This document shows, piece after piece, positions 36,835-44,809 of a DNA stretch of 46,701 nt. A program made the translations under genes and the position numbers. This DNA is from a virus: positions 1 through 46,701 of the IMG/VR virus record IMGVR_UViG_3300042860_004908; one strand, 5' to 3'. Below the pieces are notes generated by a model. It did not search any database, was not told the origin of the DNA, and worked only from the letters and a program-made list of their open reading frames with translations. Position 1 is the first letter of the stretch, and each line of letters starts with the position of its first letter.

Positions 36835-37322
36835 TCGAATAAATTTTTGATTAATGTCTCGCAGGATTTTTTAATCACATTTGAGACGGATTGTTGATTT
36901 ATTTTACCTCCTTCTGAAATTATCAACGTTGACATTGAAATTTCAGAAGATTTTTCAGTTACGACAGTTTCTTTAATTTTCTTTCCTGATTCATTTAATA
37001 ATTTAGCTCTCACTCTCAATACTGTTTCATCATTTTCCTTGTGAATTACAGAGAAGCCCGTTTTGGTGTTCAAGACATCAAAAAAAATAAGTTCAATTTG
37101 TAATCTGTTATTAGCAAGATTACAACTATCAACCAATTCAAAATCTTTATCCTGAAGATATTCCAATAAAACATTTTTGAAGCCAAATGTTAGATTTCGA
37201 TTACCCAACATTTGTCCAATTTGTATTTTATTTTCTATGGAAGAAAGACATACTTTTCTATCTTGTGTAAAAGAAAAAATGGGTAATGAAAGCAATACAA
37301 ATGCAATAAGAAACTTTTTCAT
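36831..37322 (-). CDS. exported protein related to CsgG-like proteins
   Basis: 163 residues. Signal peptide MKKFLIAFVLLSLPIFSFTQ. The mature part has a helix-strand segment NLTFGFKNVLLEYLQDKDFE then L-V-D-S, reminiscent of the VANIVLEYLSDLNRF region of the CsgG-like protein at 33343, then strands ETVLRVRAKLLNESGKKIKE and a C-terminal helix. Probably a smaller relative or partner. It is first in the operon, with a phage box upstream on the minus strand. Confidence 0.6.
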   Translation of the reverse strand: MKKFLIAFVLLSLPIFSFTQDRKVCLSSIENKIQIGQMLGNRNLTFGFKNVLLEYLQDKDFELVDSCNLANNRLQIELIFFDVLNTKTGFSVIHKENDETVLRVRAKLLNESGKKIKETVVTEKSSEISMSTLIISEGGKINQQSVSNVIKKSCETLIKNLFE

Positions 37323-37345
37323 TTTCTGTCAATAACTTGGTAATC

Positions 37346-37380
37346 ATAAATATTCCATATCTAACTTATGGGATATTTAT
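37346..37380. promoter_or_regulatory. divergent pair of phage boxes
   Basis: Minus-strand ATATTTAT (37346-37353) serves the exported-protein operon and plus-strand ATATTTAT (37373-37380) serves the PPK2 gene, 19 bases apart. Confidence 0.55.
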
Positions 37381-37392
37381 AAAGAAAATTTT

Positions 37393-38496
37393 GTGCTAAT
37401 TCACGAGGAAATTGAAAAAATAAAAATTGTAATGGGGATTTCTGAAGCAAAAAAAACTTCAAACGATGCCCCTTTTATGAACGTCAATCTAAGAAAAGTT
37501 GTTGATACTCTAACCTTTCTGAAACTCTACAACAAAAAAATAGAAAATTTACTTTGGAAAATATCTAAATTGTCGGAGGACCGAATTATCGATTTTGAGA
37601 TGGTGGATAGAGGTTTAAGAAAAATTCTTCTCAAAAAAGGGGATAAAAAAAAGAATATTGAAGAATATTTCAGAAACATCCTTATCTCTTTGAAATTCAG
37701 AGAAAGAGGTGGTTATGGGGTCGAACCTGAAAGTGAAGATTATGAATTTGAACCCGAGGAACCGTCAATTTTACCTAAAAAGGTTTATAAGAAGGAATTA
37801 TATTTTCTACAAATTGAACTAGTGAAGATGCAGGAATGGTTGAGAAAAACGGGAAAAACTGTGATTATAGTTTTCGAGGGTAGAGATTCTGCGGGTAAGG
37901 GTTCCACAATCAAAAAATTTACAGAAAATTTAAATCCAAGATACTATAATGTAATTGCTTTAGGTATACCCAACCCCGAAGAAAGGAAAAATTGGTGGAA
38001 TAGATACCGAGACAAAATCAAACCAGGAATGATAAATTTCCTCGACAGAAGTTGGTATAATAGAGGTTTAGTCGAGCCTGTTATGGGATATGGTACCCCT
38101 GAAGAATATGAAGATTTCATGGAGAACGTTGAGGATTTCGAGAACGATTTGGTAAAAGAAGGAGATTATCTCTTTAAACTATGGTTTTCAATTGATAAAG
38201 AAACTCAAAAAAGAAGATTTCAGATGAGACAACAGTCTCCATTAAAATATTGGAAGTATTCCCCTAATGACGCTCAAATGCAAGATTTATGGGACAGATT
38301 CACAGAATTCAAAGAAAAATTGTTTGATAAAACTTCAACAGTAAATCACCCGTGGGTAATTATTGATTCACAAGATAAAAGAATCTCAGGGTTGAATTCA
38401 ATAAGATATGTTTTACAGAACATACCATATGAAGGTAAAAACGAAAAAGTTTTAGAGGGAGTTTATCCTGAAGTTTTAGCCGTTTTGAGGCCTTAA
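37393..38496 (+). CDS. ppk2: tagged polyphosphate kinase 2 (PPK2)-family protein
   Basis: 367 residues from a GTG after the box; no other start fits. Residues 1-20, LIHEEIEKIKIVMGISEAKK, are a tag (I-S-E-A). About 110 residues of charged helix follow. The PPK2 domain begins near residue 135: VIIVFEGRDSAGKGSTIKKF is the Walker A loop, LNPRYYNVIALGIPNPEERK and NWWNRYRDKIKPGMINFLDR follow, with SWYNRGLVEPVMGY as the lid/Walker B region and DAQMQDLWDRFTEFKEKLFD. PPK2 enzymes transfer phosphate between polyphosphate and nucleotides. The extra N-terminus means it could travel in the virion and supply nucleotides on entry. Related to known PPK2 throughout the core; the role is inferred. Confidence 0.93.
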   Translation: MLIHEEIEKIKIVMGISEAKKTSNDAPFMNVNLRKVVDTLTFLKLYNKKIENLLWKISKLSEDRIIDFEMVDRGLRKILLKKGDKKKNIEEYFRNILISLKFRERGGYGVEPESEDYEFEPEEPSILPKKVYKKELYFLQIELVKMQEWLRKTGKTVIIVFEGRDSAGKGSTIKKFTENLNPRYYNVIALGIPNPEERKNWWNRYRDKIKPGMINFLDRSWYNRGLVEPVMGYGTPEEYEDFMENVEDFENDLVKEGDYLFKLWFSIDKETQKRRFQMRQQSPLKYWKYSPNDAQMQDLWDRFTEFKEKLFDKTSTVNHPWVIIDSQDKRISGLNSIRYVLQNIPYEGKNEKVLEGVYPEVLAVLRP

Positions 38497-38684
38497 AAAT
38501 CTTTGTTTATATCTCGTATGGACATCATCATCCATATGTCAAAAATTATGAACACTAATATGTGTTCAATTTCTGATATGGGTAAACTATTCTTATAATA
38601 ACTCCGTTGGAATAACCACATGAATATTTTGTAACCACAATAAATTCTACAGAAAAGGAATAAAAATCCCACTAAATTTTTCAT
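38493..38684 (-). CDS. small membrane protein
   Basis: 63 residues, very hydrophobic: MKNLVGFLFLFCRIYCGYKI and LVFIIFDIWMMMSIRDINKD, two likely membrane helices. It converges on and overlaps the end of the PPK2 gene by four bases. Upstream on its strand is TATAAATAG. Could be a holin-like or superinfection-exclusion peptide; weakly supported as a gene because the region is short. Confidence 0.45.
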   Translation of the reverse strand: MKNLVGFLFLFCRIYCGYKIFMWLFQRSYYKNSLPISEIEHILVFIIFDIWMMMSIRDINKDF

Positions 38685-38724
38685 AACTAAAAATAAAACT
38701 ATTTATATAAAAAAACAATTTTTT

Positions 38725-39351
38725 ATGGATAAACTGAAAACCCTAATAAAAGAGAGTTTAGAAGAATACTTGGACAGGTCTTTAGTGATGAAAGAAAATG
38801 TTGAAATTTCTGATTCATTAAAATATCACATTGAAAACGGATTATCACTTACAAATAACATTTTTAGAGTTTATTCAGAGGGATATTTTAAATTGGTAAA
38901 TGAGGTGAGAACTCTTTGGGAAAACGGTTCTATTGAATTAAATGAAGAAGATACATTGATGGTTGAATCAGACTTAGGAAAGAAGGTAAAAATAGACGGA
39001 GAGATAGTTTATTTGGATGCACCCTATATTTTAGAGGAATGGACAGAGGAAGAAATCATCGAAGAAGCCAAACACAGAGGTAAAAATGTAAAATTAAATA
39101 AACCTTTCAGAACACCGGGTGGTCCTAAGAAATTTGCGGTTTATGTTAAATCAAAAGGGGGTGGTGTTAAAAAAGTAACCTTTGGTGACCCTAAATTGAA
39201 AGTTAGGAATAGAAATAAAGGTGCTGCCAAATCTTTCAGAGCACGACATAGATGTGACCAAAAAAAGGATAGAACTACCGCTGGTTATTGGTCATGTAAT
39301 GTTGGAAGATATGCAAAACAATTAGGTTTGGCTTCTAAAAATGCTTGGTGA
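38725..39351 (+). CDS. tagged protein with FRARH/YWSC-type C-terminal domain
   Basis: 208 residues. The N-terminus, MDKLKTLIKESLEEYLDRSL, resembles the basic tag with L-E-E. Helical middle. The C-terminal 85 residues, KPFRTPGGPKKFAVYVKSKG, VTFGDPKLKVRNRNKGAAK, SFRARHRCDQKKDRTTAGYW and SCN, form a domain I recall from many large phages, sometimes next to or fused to prohead proteases (function unknown). His, two Cys and Arg residues suggest metal or nucleic-acid binding. A box TATTTATAT precedes it. Confidence 0.7.
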   Translation: MDKLKTLIKESLEEYLDRSLVMKENVEISDSLKYHIENGLSLTNNIFRVYSEGYFKLVNEVRTLWENGSIELNEEDTLMVESDLGKKVKIDGEIVYLDAPYILEEWTEEEIIEEAKHRGKNVKLNKPFRTPGGPKKFAVYVKSKGGGVKKVTFGDPKLKVRNRNKGAAKSFRARHRCDQKKDRTTAGYWSCNVGRYAKQLGLASKNAW

Positions 39352-39692
39352 TGGATGTCGAAAGAATAAAAAAATATTTACAAAATTATTTGGATTCAGT
39401 TGTAACCTCTAGAATCAAACAAGATTTACCAGAAGGTGAAGATGTCAAGTTTATTGTTCACGATATCCTAAAGGGAAGTTATAATCCTCCAATAATTCAT
39501 GTTTTTATTGATACTGAGCCTGAGTCTTTTGTGTCTAAAGGTTGGGATGTCCCACATAGAAAACATAAATCTGTAGAAAAAGATGTAGAAGATTTTTTCA
39601 AACTATTATCTTTAGATAATAAGATAAAGGTACATTGGAACAAAAGACCCTTTTTCAGAAAAGGAAAACAGAGAAATGACTTTTCCATTTGA
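39351..39692 (+). CDS. small alpha/beta protein related to the gene at 9291
   Basis: 113 residues from the ATG overlapping the previous TGA (TGATG). A helix (VERIKKYLQNYLDSVV), then strands and VEDFFKLLSLDNKIKVHWNK, similar in order to the proteins at 9291 and 16878. Basic C-terminus FRKGKQRNDFSI. Function unknown. The next gene overlaps it by 17 bases, so three genes are coupled. Confidence 0.6.
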   Translation: MDVERIKKYLQNYLDSVVTSRIKQDLPEGEDVKFIVHDILKGSYNPPIIHVFIDTEPESFVSKGWDVPHRKHKSVEKDVEDFFKLLSLDNKIKVHWNKRPFFRKGKQRNDFSI

Positions 39693-39942
39693 ACAAAATA
39701 AAACGGAATCTGGGAAAATTATTAGAACTTTCTATCCTGATGTTGATACAGAGGAGTTGAAATGGCATCAAGATTTGAAAGACCGAAAAGTCACAATTGT
39801 TGAAGACGGAGGGTGGTCTTTTCAAATTGATGATGGATTGCCGAACAAATTGTCCGTTGCCGAGCAAATCTTTATCCCAAAACTTGTTTGGCATAGAGTT
39901 ATCAAAGGTACAGGAAAACTTATAGTTGAAATTGAAGAATAA
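39676..39942 (+). CDS. small cupin-like phage protein
   Basis: 88 residues. DGGWSFQIDDGLPNKLSVAE then QIFIPKLVWHRVIKGTGKLIV looks like the last strands of a small cupin barrel with the single H and the typical I-K-G-T turn. Small cupin-like proteins of this length occur in large phages next to structural genes; this is my recollection. The reaction, if any, is unknown. Confidence 0.55.
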   Translation: MTFPFEQNKTESGKIIRTFYPDVDTEELKWHQDLKDRKVTIVEDGGWSFQIDDGLPNKLSVAEQIFIPKLVWHRVIKGTGKLIVEIEE

Positions 39943-39968
39943 AACCCACCATCAGGTTGGTTTTATTT
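39941..39968. terminator. bidirectional terminator between converging genes
   Basis: AAAACCCACC-ATCA-GGTTGGTTTT with one mismatch, followed on the plus strand by ATTTT and on the minus strand by TTATTC. It separates the plus-strand genes from the minus-strand gene ending at 39968. Confidence 0.65.
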
Positions 39969-40927
39969 TACGCAATATCCGGTTGTTCGTAAATTGGAGG
40001 TGCAGTTTCAGTTACGAATAGATTTTGAATTTGGTTTTGATATGTCCTGTAATTTTGGGTTTCTTCGACAAATTCAATAGGAATGACTCTTGATTCAGTA
40101 GTCTCTTCAGTATAGTTTATACATTCTTGATGAACTTGTTCCTGTATTTCGGCGGAACATAAATTTTTGTTAGTTTCTTTAGATGAGAAAATTTTTCTCA
40201 CTGTGGAAAACAAATAATCATCTACATCTAATAAAAGATAATCAACCCTGCTATCTTCAGCATTCCAAAAACTAAGTTCTTTTTCTCCATCCAAAGATTT
40301 ATATCCTGCGAATTTATAACCTGAAATTTTATTGATGAAATAAACCAAAATACCCCGCCTCCAATACTTCTCGAAATATTGTTTTTCTCTACTGTAAGTT
40401 GTACACCATCTTGTTGTTGCACCATATTTTGCGGAAGCGGCAAAGGTCAAAGGTCTGATAATAACCCACTTGTCGTCCTCATATTCTTTTATAATTTCAC
40501 CCTCTAAATCTTTAGTCCATTCTTTCATTGAAGCGAGTGCGATGGCTCCTCTGATTGAATCTAAATCATCGTATTTTAGGACATCTTTGTTTTCAATCAA
40601 ACCCCTTTCCATATATTCCATAAATTGAGTGATTGAGTTTAGGTTGTCGTTGGTAAAATAATCAATCATATGGGTTATTACATAAATCTCGTTTGCATCT
40701 AAATCTTCCACGTCAAGTCCTGAAGAGGTCAATCTTGATTTGTATTCTTCGATTCGGGATTTTACTTCATTTTCATATTGATGATTTACGTCAAATCTTT
40801 TTGAAAAAATCTTACAAATTAGAGGTAAATATTTGTTTGATTTTGAAATGTCCAACCTTGTCATAATATCAAAAAAAGACAAGTTTAGATGAGGATACTT
40901 TTCTTTGAGTTCTTTTATACGAGACAT
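39968..40927 (-). CDS. large protein with WCT-type domain
   Basis: 319 residues from the ATG giving MSRIKELKEKYPHLNLSFFD; a TTG five codons earlier is possible. N-terminal 140 residues helical. A domain with VIIRPLTFAASAKYGATTRW then C-T-T-Y-S-R-E-K, YFEKYWRRGILVYFINKISG and SLDGEKELSFWN matches my memory of a phage domain with the pattern P-L-T-x-x-A-S-x-x-Y-G-x-x-T-x-W-C-T. The MORN-like protein at 13585 has a related block (DICTIGQYHYFREYL). Function unknown. A near-consensus host promoter lies just upstream, with one base too many in the -7 element. Confidence 0.65.
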   Translation of the reverse strand: MSRIKELKEKYPHLNLSFFDIMTRLDISKSNKYLPLICKIFSKRFDVNHQYENEVKSRIEEYKSRLTSSGLDVEDLDANEIYVITHMIDYFTNDNLNSITQFMEYMERGLIENKDVLKYDDLDSIRGAIALASMKEWTKDLEGEIIKEYEDDKWVIIRPLTFAASAKYGATTRWCTTYSREKQYFEKYWRRGILVYFINKISGYKFAGYKSLDGEKELSFWNAEDSRVDYLLLDVDDYLFSTVRKIFSSKETNKNLCSAEIQEQVHQECINYTEETTESRVIPIEFVEETQNYRTYQNQIQNLFVTETAPPIYEQPDIA

Positions 40928-40969
40928 GATATTTTTTTTCAAATGATAATCGAAAATTGAATTACAGTC

Positions 40970-41003
40970 AAAAAAAAAGAAGGTGAGTTATTCACCTTCT
41001 TTT
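40970..41003 (-). terminator. terminator of tRNA-Ser
   Basis: On the minus strand, AGAAGGTGAA-TAAC-TCACCTTCT followed by nine T; it begins two bases after the tRNA end. Confidence 0.9.
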
Positions 41004-41005
41004 AG

Positions 41006-41092
41006 CGGAGGCTCAGGGATTCGAACCCCAGTTACCCTCACGAGTAATTCAGTTTTCAAGACTGACGCATTCGACCGCTCTGCCAAACCTCC
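41006..41092 (-). tRNA. trnS(uga): tRNA-Ser(UGA)
   Basis: Canonical class II fold on the minus strand. The acceptor GGAGGTT pairs with AGCCTCC, the D-stem is GCA/TGC, the anticodon stem TCAGT/ACTGA has loop CTTGAAA (anticodon TGA), the long variable arm TTAC/GTAA is present, and the T-arm is TGGGG-TTCGAAT-CCCTG. Discriminator G is right for serine. No CCA encoded. A strong terminator follows. Unlike the tRNA-Phe it has no inserts. Confidence 0.97.
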
Positions 41093-41116
41093 GTTGGTTT
41101 TACAAAACAATAATAC

Positions 41117-41124
41117 TATATTTG
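41117..41124 (+). promoter_or_regulatory. host-type -7 element TATATTTG
   Basis: Matches TAnnTTTG, with GTTG (three of four) 20 bases upstream. The next ATG follows after four bases. The tRNA-Ser is divergent. Confidence 0.5.
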
Positions 41125-41128
41125 TGAT

Positions 41129-41554
41129 ATGAAAACAATATTTTTTATAATTTTTATTCTAACATTTCAGATTTCTTATTCACAAACATCTGACCTTCTT
41201 TATGTACCTGAGGATAAATCTCTTATTGTTACCTACAACAATAATTCAGGAGTTGGTTTTTACGTAGGAGGTAGTTTTATCACATATTTTAGTCAACAGT
41301 TCGTCTATACAAGACCAGTTGCTATTATAAACAGACTAGGTTTAAATTTAACTTATAAAAATAAAACCTCCGTTTTATTAGGAGCCTCGATAAATAAAAA
41401 TTTTAATTTATTAGATTTACAACCCGAGATGTGGTTAAAAATAAATCCTCTAAGAATTATTCTTAAAACACCTAAAGGGTTCGATTTATCGTTTGCTGTT
41501 GGATATTCACAGGACATCAAATATGGTCTCGGAATGTCAATAAACTATTGGTAA
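41129..41554 (+). CDS. exported small outer-membrane-barrel-like protein
   Basis: 141 residues. Signal peptide MKTIFFIIFILTFQISYSQ. The mature part is a series of amphipathic strands (GVGFYVGGSFITYFSQQFVY, LNLTYKNKTSVLLGASINKN) and ends with YGLGMSINYW, an aromatic terminal residue as in outer-membrane barrels. The host-type promoter suggests early expression; an early outer-membrane protein could block superinfection. That is inference. A phage box for the next gene overlaps its stop. Confidence 0.7.
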   Translation: MKTIFFIIFILTFQISYSQTSDLLYVPEDKSLIVTYNNNSGVGFYVGGSFITYFSQQFVYTRPVAIINRLGLNLTYKNKTSVLLGASINKNFNLLDLQPEMWLKINPLRIILKTPKGFDLSFAVGYSQDIKYGLGMSINYW

Positions 41555-41565
41555 TATTTATCAGT

Positions 41566-42309
41566 ATGTATGTAAATTTTTTTAAAAAGATAATTGTTGG
41601 AAAACCTATAATTGTTGGTACTTACCAATATAATTTTTTGGATGTAGTACCATATGAAGAAGGTCTTGAAGATACTCCTGCTTTTATTGTAAATGTTACA
41701 ACAAAGAATCCATTTCAATCTTATTGTAAACAAAAAATGTTGGACGATATCCAACAAATAATATACGATAAAATTAGATTGATTGGTTTAGATAATAAAT
41801 TATCGTTTGGTTTGGATTTAGAATTTAACGGCATGGAGCCTTTGAGCGTTTTTGTAAGTCAGGAGGACAGAGAAAAACTCATTTTCCAATTAAACAAAAA
41901 ACTAAAATTTTTCAAATATAAGAATCAAAAAAAACAAGAAGTTGTTTTTGAGGTTGAATTTTCAGCATCGGAAAACTTTGTAAACGTCGAACGGAGTGAT
42001 GAAATATATTTCAGTTTCGATTTGAATCTTAGACGTTTTGAAGTTGATGGTCAACCAATTCCTGTAATACAAAAATATGGGAATAGATTTAATGATTTTG
42101 CAACGATGATTCAGCAAGAAATATGTTCAAATGATGATACATTTCGTGTTGAAATTGAAAATATAATTTATGATGTGATAGAACCATCTATGCAATTGAC
42201 CTCAACAGAAATGTACTATGTTGCTAATTTTTTTGTTAGAAAAATAAATGGTGTTGAAGTAGAACAAAAATTCGGTGTTGACCCGGCAGACTATCCAGAA
42301 TTTATTTAG
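41566..42309 (+). CDS. protein of unknown function
   Basis: 247 residues from the ATG four bases after the box ATATTTATC (MYVNFFKKIIVGKPIIVGTY); an earlier in-frame start would cross that box. Alternating strands and helices with IIYDKIRLIGLDNKLSFGLD and YFSFDLNLRRFEVDGQPIPV, ending ADYPEFI. It looks like two similar alpha/beta halves (IQQIIYDKIR, MIQQEICSN), perhaps a duplicated domain. Unrecognised. Its end overlaps the converging tagged gene by eight bases. Confidence 0.6.
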   Translation: MYVNFFKKIIVGKPIIVGTYQYNFLDVVPYEEGLEDTPAFIVNVTTKNPFQSYCKQKMLDDIQQIIYDKIRLIGLDNKLSFGLDLEFNGMEPLSVFVSQEDREKLIFQLNKKLKFFKYKNQKKQEVVFEVEFSASENFVNVERSDEIYFSFDLNLRRFEVDGQPIPVIQKYGNRFNDFATMIQQEICSNDDTFRVEIENIIYDVIEPSMQLTSTEMYYVANFFVRKINGVEVEQKFGVDPADYPEFI

Positions 42310-42922
42310 AAATTCTGTTTTTTATTTGTAATAATAATTCTCTCAAAATTTCGGAAACGGCGAGAACTAATCCTGAACCTATAATTCTTGAAACAATCAA
42401 ATCCAAATTTTTTTCCAAATCTCCTGTTTTCAAAAAATCAACAATATCCATAACTATTGGGACTAGAAATCCGTAGGATACTATTTCTGAAATCGAACTC
42501 AAGCTGATTCTCAACGACTGAATAAAATTCATGAAAGATTTTTTTAACTGCAATCCTACTGATAGAACTTTCTCAAAAGGTTCTTCCAAATTTTGATTTT
42601 TGATTTCTTCATGAATTCTTTTGAAATACTTTTTGTTATCGTAGAAGATTGCCGCCGCACAACCAATCAATATCAAAGCGGCTTGATTTTCATCTAATTG
42701 AAAATTTCCTGTTTTTATCAGTTGGTCCAATGGTAGGACCATTCCACCTAATGCCGCGCCCCATGTAAGTAATAATTTTGTGTTGATGGAATATTTTTTC
42801 TTTACACGGTGTACAATATTTTTTGCAAAGGAATACATTTCCTTCATGTATTCGGAAAATTTCTCACTGTTGGTTTCCAACACTAATCTTCTAAATTGAT
42901 TTTCAGTAATTACAAAATCCAT
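42302..42922 (-). CDS. tagged integral membrane protein
   Basis: 206 residues. Tag MDFVITENQFRRLVLETNSE; the site reads V-L-E, a slight deviation. Hydrophobic segments at about residues 50-65 (LLLTWGAALGGMVLPLDQLI), 80-93 (ALILIGCAAAIFYDNK), 145-160 (VSYGFLVPIVMDIVDFLK) and 180-200 (IIGSGLVLAVSEILRELLLQ) suggest several membrane passes or amphipathic helices. A tagged membrane-active protein may help in DNA entry, as seen for some ejected proteins. Phage box immediately upstream. Confidence 0.7.
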   Translation of the reverse strand: MDFVITENQFRRLVLETNSEKFSEYMKEMYSFAKNIVHRVKKKYSINTKLLLTWGAALGGMVLPLDQLIKTGNFQLDENQAALILIGCAAAIFYDNKKYFKRIHEEIKNQNLEEPFEKVLSVGLQLKKSFMNFIQSLRISLSSISEIVSYGFLVPIVMDIVDFLKTGDLEKNLDLIVSRIIGSGLVLAVSEILRELLLQIKNRISK

Positions 42923-42926
42923 AACA

Positions 42927-42950
42927 ATAAATATACTCGTAGTATTTATT
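42927..42950. promoter_or_regulatory. divergent pair of phage boxes
   Basis: Minus-strand TATATTTAT (42927-42935) serves the tagged membrane protein and plus-strand TATTTATT (42943-42950) serves the gene at 42956. Confidence 0.6.
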
Positions 42951-42955
42951 ATAGT

Positions 42956-43555
42956 ATGAAAAGTATAACAAATGCTCCTTTGTCTGTTGGAGATAGAATA
43001 ATGTGTTTATACATGGAAGGTGAAACTTCTGTAACTCCTGGTACTTTGGGGAAAGTTACGGCAATAACAAAAGACCCTTTCGAAAAGGATTCGGAAATAA
43101 TTTCAGTAAAATGGGATAATGGCTCTTCACTTTCCTTACTTACTGTCACCGACGCATGGAAAAAAATTGTAGACGACAAAATCAATGAGTCCAGGGATTC
43201 GGCTTTGGAGTCTTTTAAAAGAAATAAAGAAATTTTCAAACATTTTGATTGGAGATTTTTTAGAGATTTCCTATACAAGTTGAGGGACACAGGAATTGTA
43301 AATATGTTCGGTGCAGCACCTTTGATTTATGCAGGTAAGGACCATATTGACCGGTATTACGGAGAAGGTAAAGAAGATGATGAGGATTTTCAAGAATTCT
43401 TGAACGATGCCGAAAAGGCTAGAAATCTTTTTATTTCAAACTTGATAGAATATATGGCGGCCAAAAATATGGATGTTGATAATATGGATTTGGTAAATTC
43501 AAAGGCCAGAGAAATCAGTAAGAAATTTTTAGATATATATATTTCCTTTAGTTAG
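42956..43555 (+). CDS. DUF4314-like protein with helical C-terminal domain
   Basis: 199 residues from the ATG five bases after the box (MKSITNAPLSVGDRIMCLYM); an upstream start would run through two boxes. Residues 10-65 match the DUF4314/SH3-like pattern: VGDRIMCLYMEGETSVTPGT, LGKVTAIT, VKWDNGSSLSLLTVTDAW. The rest is a helical domain with FDWRFFRDFLYKLRDTGIVN and acidic stretches. Such SH3-like domains in phages may bind RNA or other proteins. Its stop overlaps the end of the thymidylate synthase gene by eight bases. Confidence 0.65.
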   Translation: MKSITNAPLSVGDRIMCLYMEGETSVTPGTLGKVTAITKDPFEKDSEIISVKWDNGSSLSLLTVTDAWKKIVDDKINESRDSALESFKRNKEIFKHFDWRFFRDFLYKLRDTGIVNMFGAAPLIYAGKDHIDRYYGEGKEDDEDFQEFLNDAEKARNLFISNLIEYMAAKNMDVDNMDLVNSKAREISKKFLDIYISFS

Positions 43556-44612
43556 ATAAAGGTGCCTTGATTGATGGATGAAATTTATAATTTTTCAATT
43601 TCAAATCCTCAAATTTAATTTCATCCCAATCTACCAAATATCCATCTTTGAATTTGAAATCAAAATCTAAATCTAAGGTAGGTAAATTGAACGGTTCACG
43701 TTCAATTTGTTCTTTGGCTTGTTCGATGTGGTCAAGGTATAAATGTGTGTCACCCAAATTACCAATAAGTTGGTCAGGTATCATGTTTGTTAATTTGCCG
43801 AGCAACATAAGTAAAAGTCCATATGATGCGATATTGAAGGGCAACCCAAGAAATGTATCCACAGAACGTTGGTTCCACATAAGAGAAATTGCTCTTTTTG
43901 GAGTTTTGTCGTAATAATCATTCTCGAAATCAGGAACTACGTTTTCATCATACTCCATACCGGTTTCGTAGTTTTTATTGAACCAAAGTCTATACCTTTC
44001 AGAGTAAGAAAGTTCTCTTGTATAAACTTGAAACCCATAGTGACAAGGGGGTAAAACCATTTCATCAAGTTCAGCAACATTCCATGCATTTACCATGAGT
44101 CTTCGGCTATCAGGTTCATTCCTAAGTTGGTAAATCAATCTCGAGATTTGGTCATACCAAATTGAACCTCTTCTATCTCCATCATTCAAATCCATCCAAC
44201 CTTGCCAACATCTCCATTGTTTACCATAAATTGGACCTAACTCACCAAACTTTTTGGCAAAATCAGAATTTTTTTTGATTTCATCAATGAACCATTCTTT
44301 TGATGGAATATCCTCATGACCCATGAATACTTTTTGATAATTTTTGTAAGCATCACCATCCCAAATATGACATCCATTATCAACTAAGAATTTTATATTA
44401 GTATCACCTCTTAAAAACCACAATAGTTCAGTGACCATAGTCTTCCAAGCCATCTTTTTCGTCGTCAGTAAAGGAAATCCTTCACTCATATTGTGACGGA
44501 TTTGTCGTCCAAAAACTGATAACGTGCCTGTTCCTGTTCTATCTTTTTTTTCCACACCCCAATGAAGAATGTCTTCAAGTAGTGCTTGATATCTTGCATC
44601 TAAATTATTCAT
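43548..44612 (-). CDS. thyA: thymidylate synthase
   Basis: 354 residues, longer than the about 264 of E. coli ThyA. Signature parts are complete: KKDRTGTGTLSVFGRQIRHN, the catalytic Cys in VLPPCHYGFQVY, RRLMVNAWN, WNQRSVDTFLGLPFNIASYG and GDTHLYLDHIEQAKEQ. It converts dUMP to dTMP with methylene-tetrahydrofolate. The extra length lies in two inserts: one near FMGHEDIPSKEWFIDEIKKN and one of about 40 residues after QVYTRELS, before AISLMWN. It overlaps the upstream gene by eight bases and is the last of a three-gene operon from a host-type promoter. Confidence 0.97.
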   Translation of the reverse strand: MNNLDARYQALLEDILHWGVEKKDRTGTGTLSVFGRQIRHNMSEGFPLLTTKKMAWKTMVTELLWFLRGDTNIKFLVDNGCHIWDGDAYKNYQKVFMGHEDIPSKEWFIDEIKKNSDFAKKFGELGPIYGKQWRCWQGWMDLNDGDRRGSIWYDQISRLIYQLRNEPDSRRLMVNAWNVAELDEMVLPPCHYGFQVYTRELSYSERYRLWFNKNYETGMEYDENVVPDFENDYYDKTPKRAISLMWNQRSVDTFLGLPFNIASYGLLLMLLGKLTNMIPDQLIGNLGDTHLYLDHIEQAKEQIEREPFNLPTLDLDFDFKFKDGYLVDWDEIKFEDLKLKNYKFHPSIKAPLSN

Positions 44613-44796
44613 AGTTTCTCTTAGTAAAAAATCCTGAATGTAGTTTTGCGTTATTTAAAGCGAGTTGAACAGCATTCAATTTATCCATCTGAGGATTTAA
44701 TCTCATGAGATTTTCAACGGAATGTAGAACGTGGTCTTTAACCTTTAGTTTTTCGGCTTCTTTGAGTAAGCTTTCAATTAGTTCATCATTTTTCAT
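44605..44796 (-). CDS. small helical protein upstream of thymidylate synthase
   Basis: 63 residues from MKNDELIESLLKEAEKLKVK. Helical throughout (VLHSVENLMRLNPQMDKLNA), ending HSGFFTKRNYE. A TTG eight codons upstream is possible. It overlaps the thymidylate synthase start by eight bases, so translation is coupled. Unrecognised. Confidence 0.6.
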   Translation of the reverse strand: MKNDELIESLLKEAEKLKVKDHVLHSVENLMRLNPQMDKLNAVQLALNNAKLHSGFFTKRNYE

Positions 44797-44809
44797 AAAA
44801 AAAACAAAT

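Noticed and set aside
38640-38720. T4-type late promoter TATAAATA
   Set aside because: TATAAATAG occurs on the minus strand at 38.7 kb, but it is the complement of a plus-strand box of the window's own type before 38725; one instance is not evidence for the T4 consensus.
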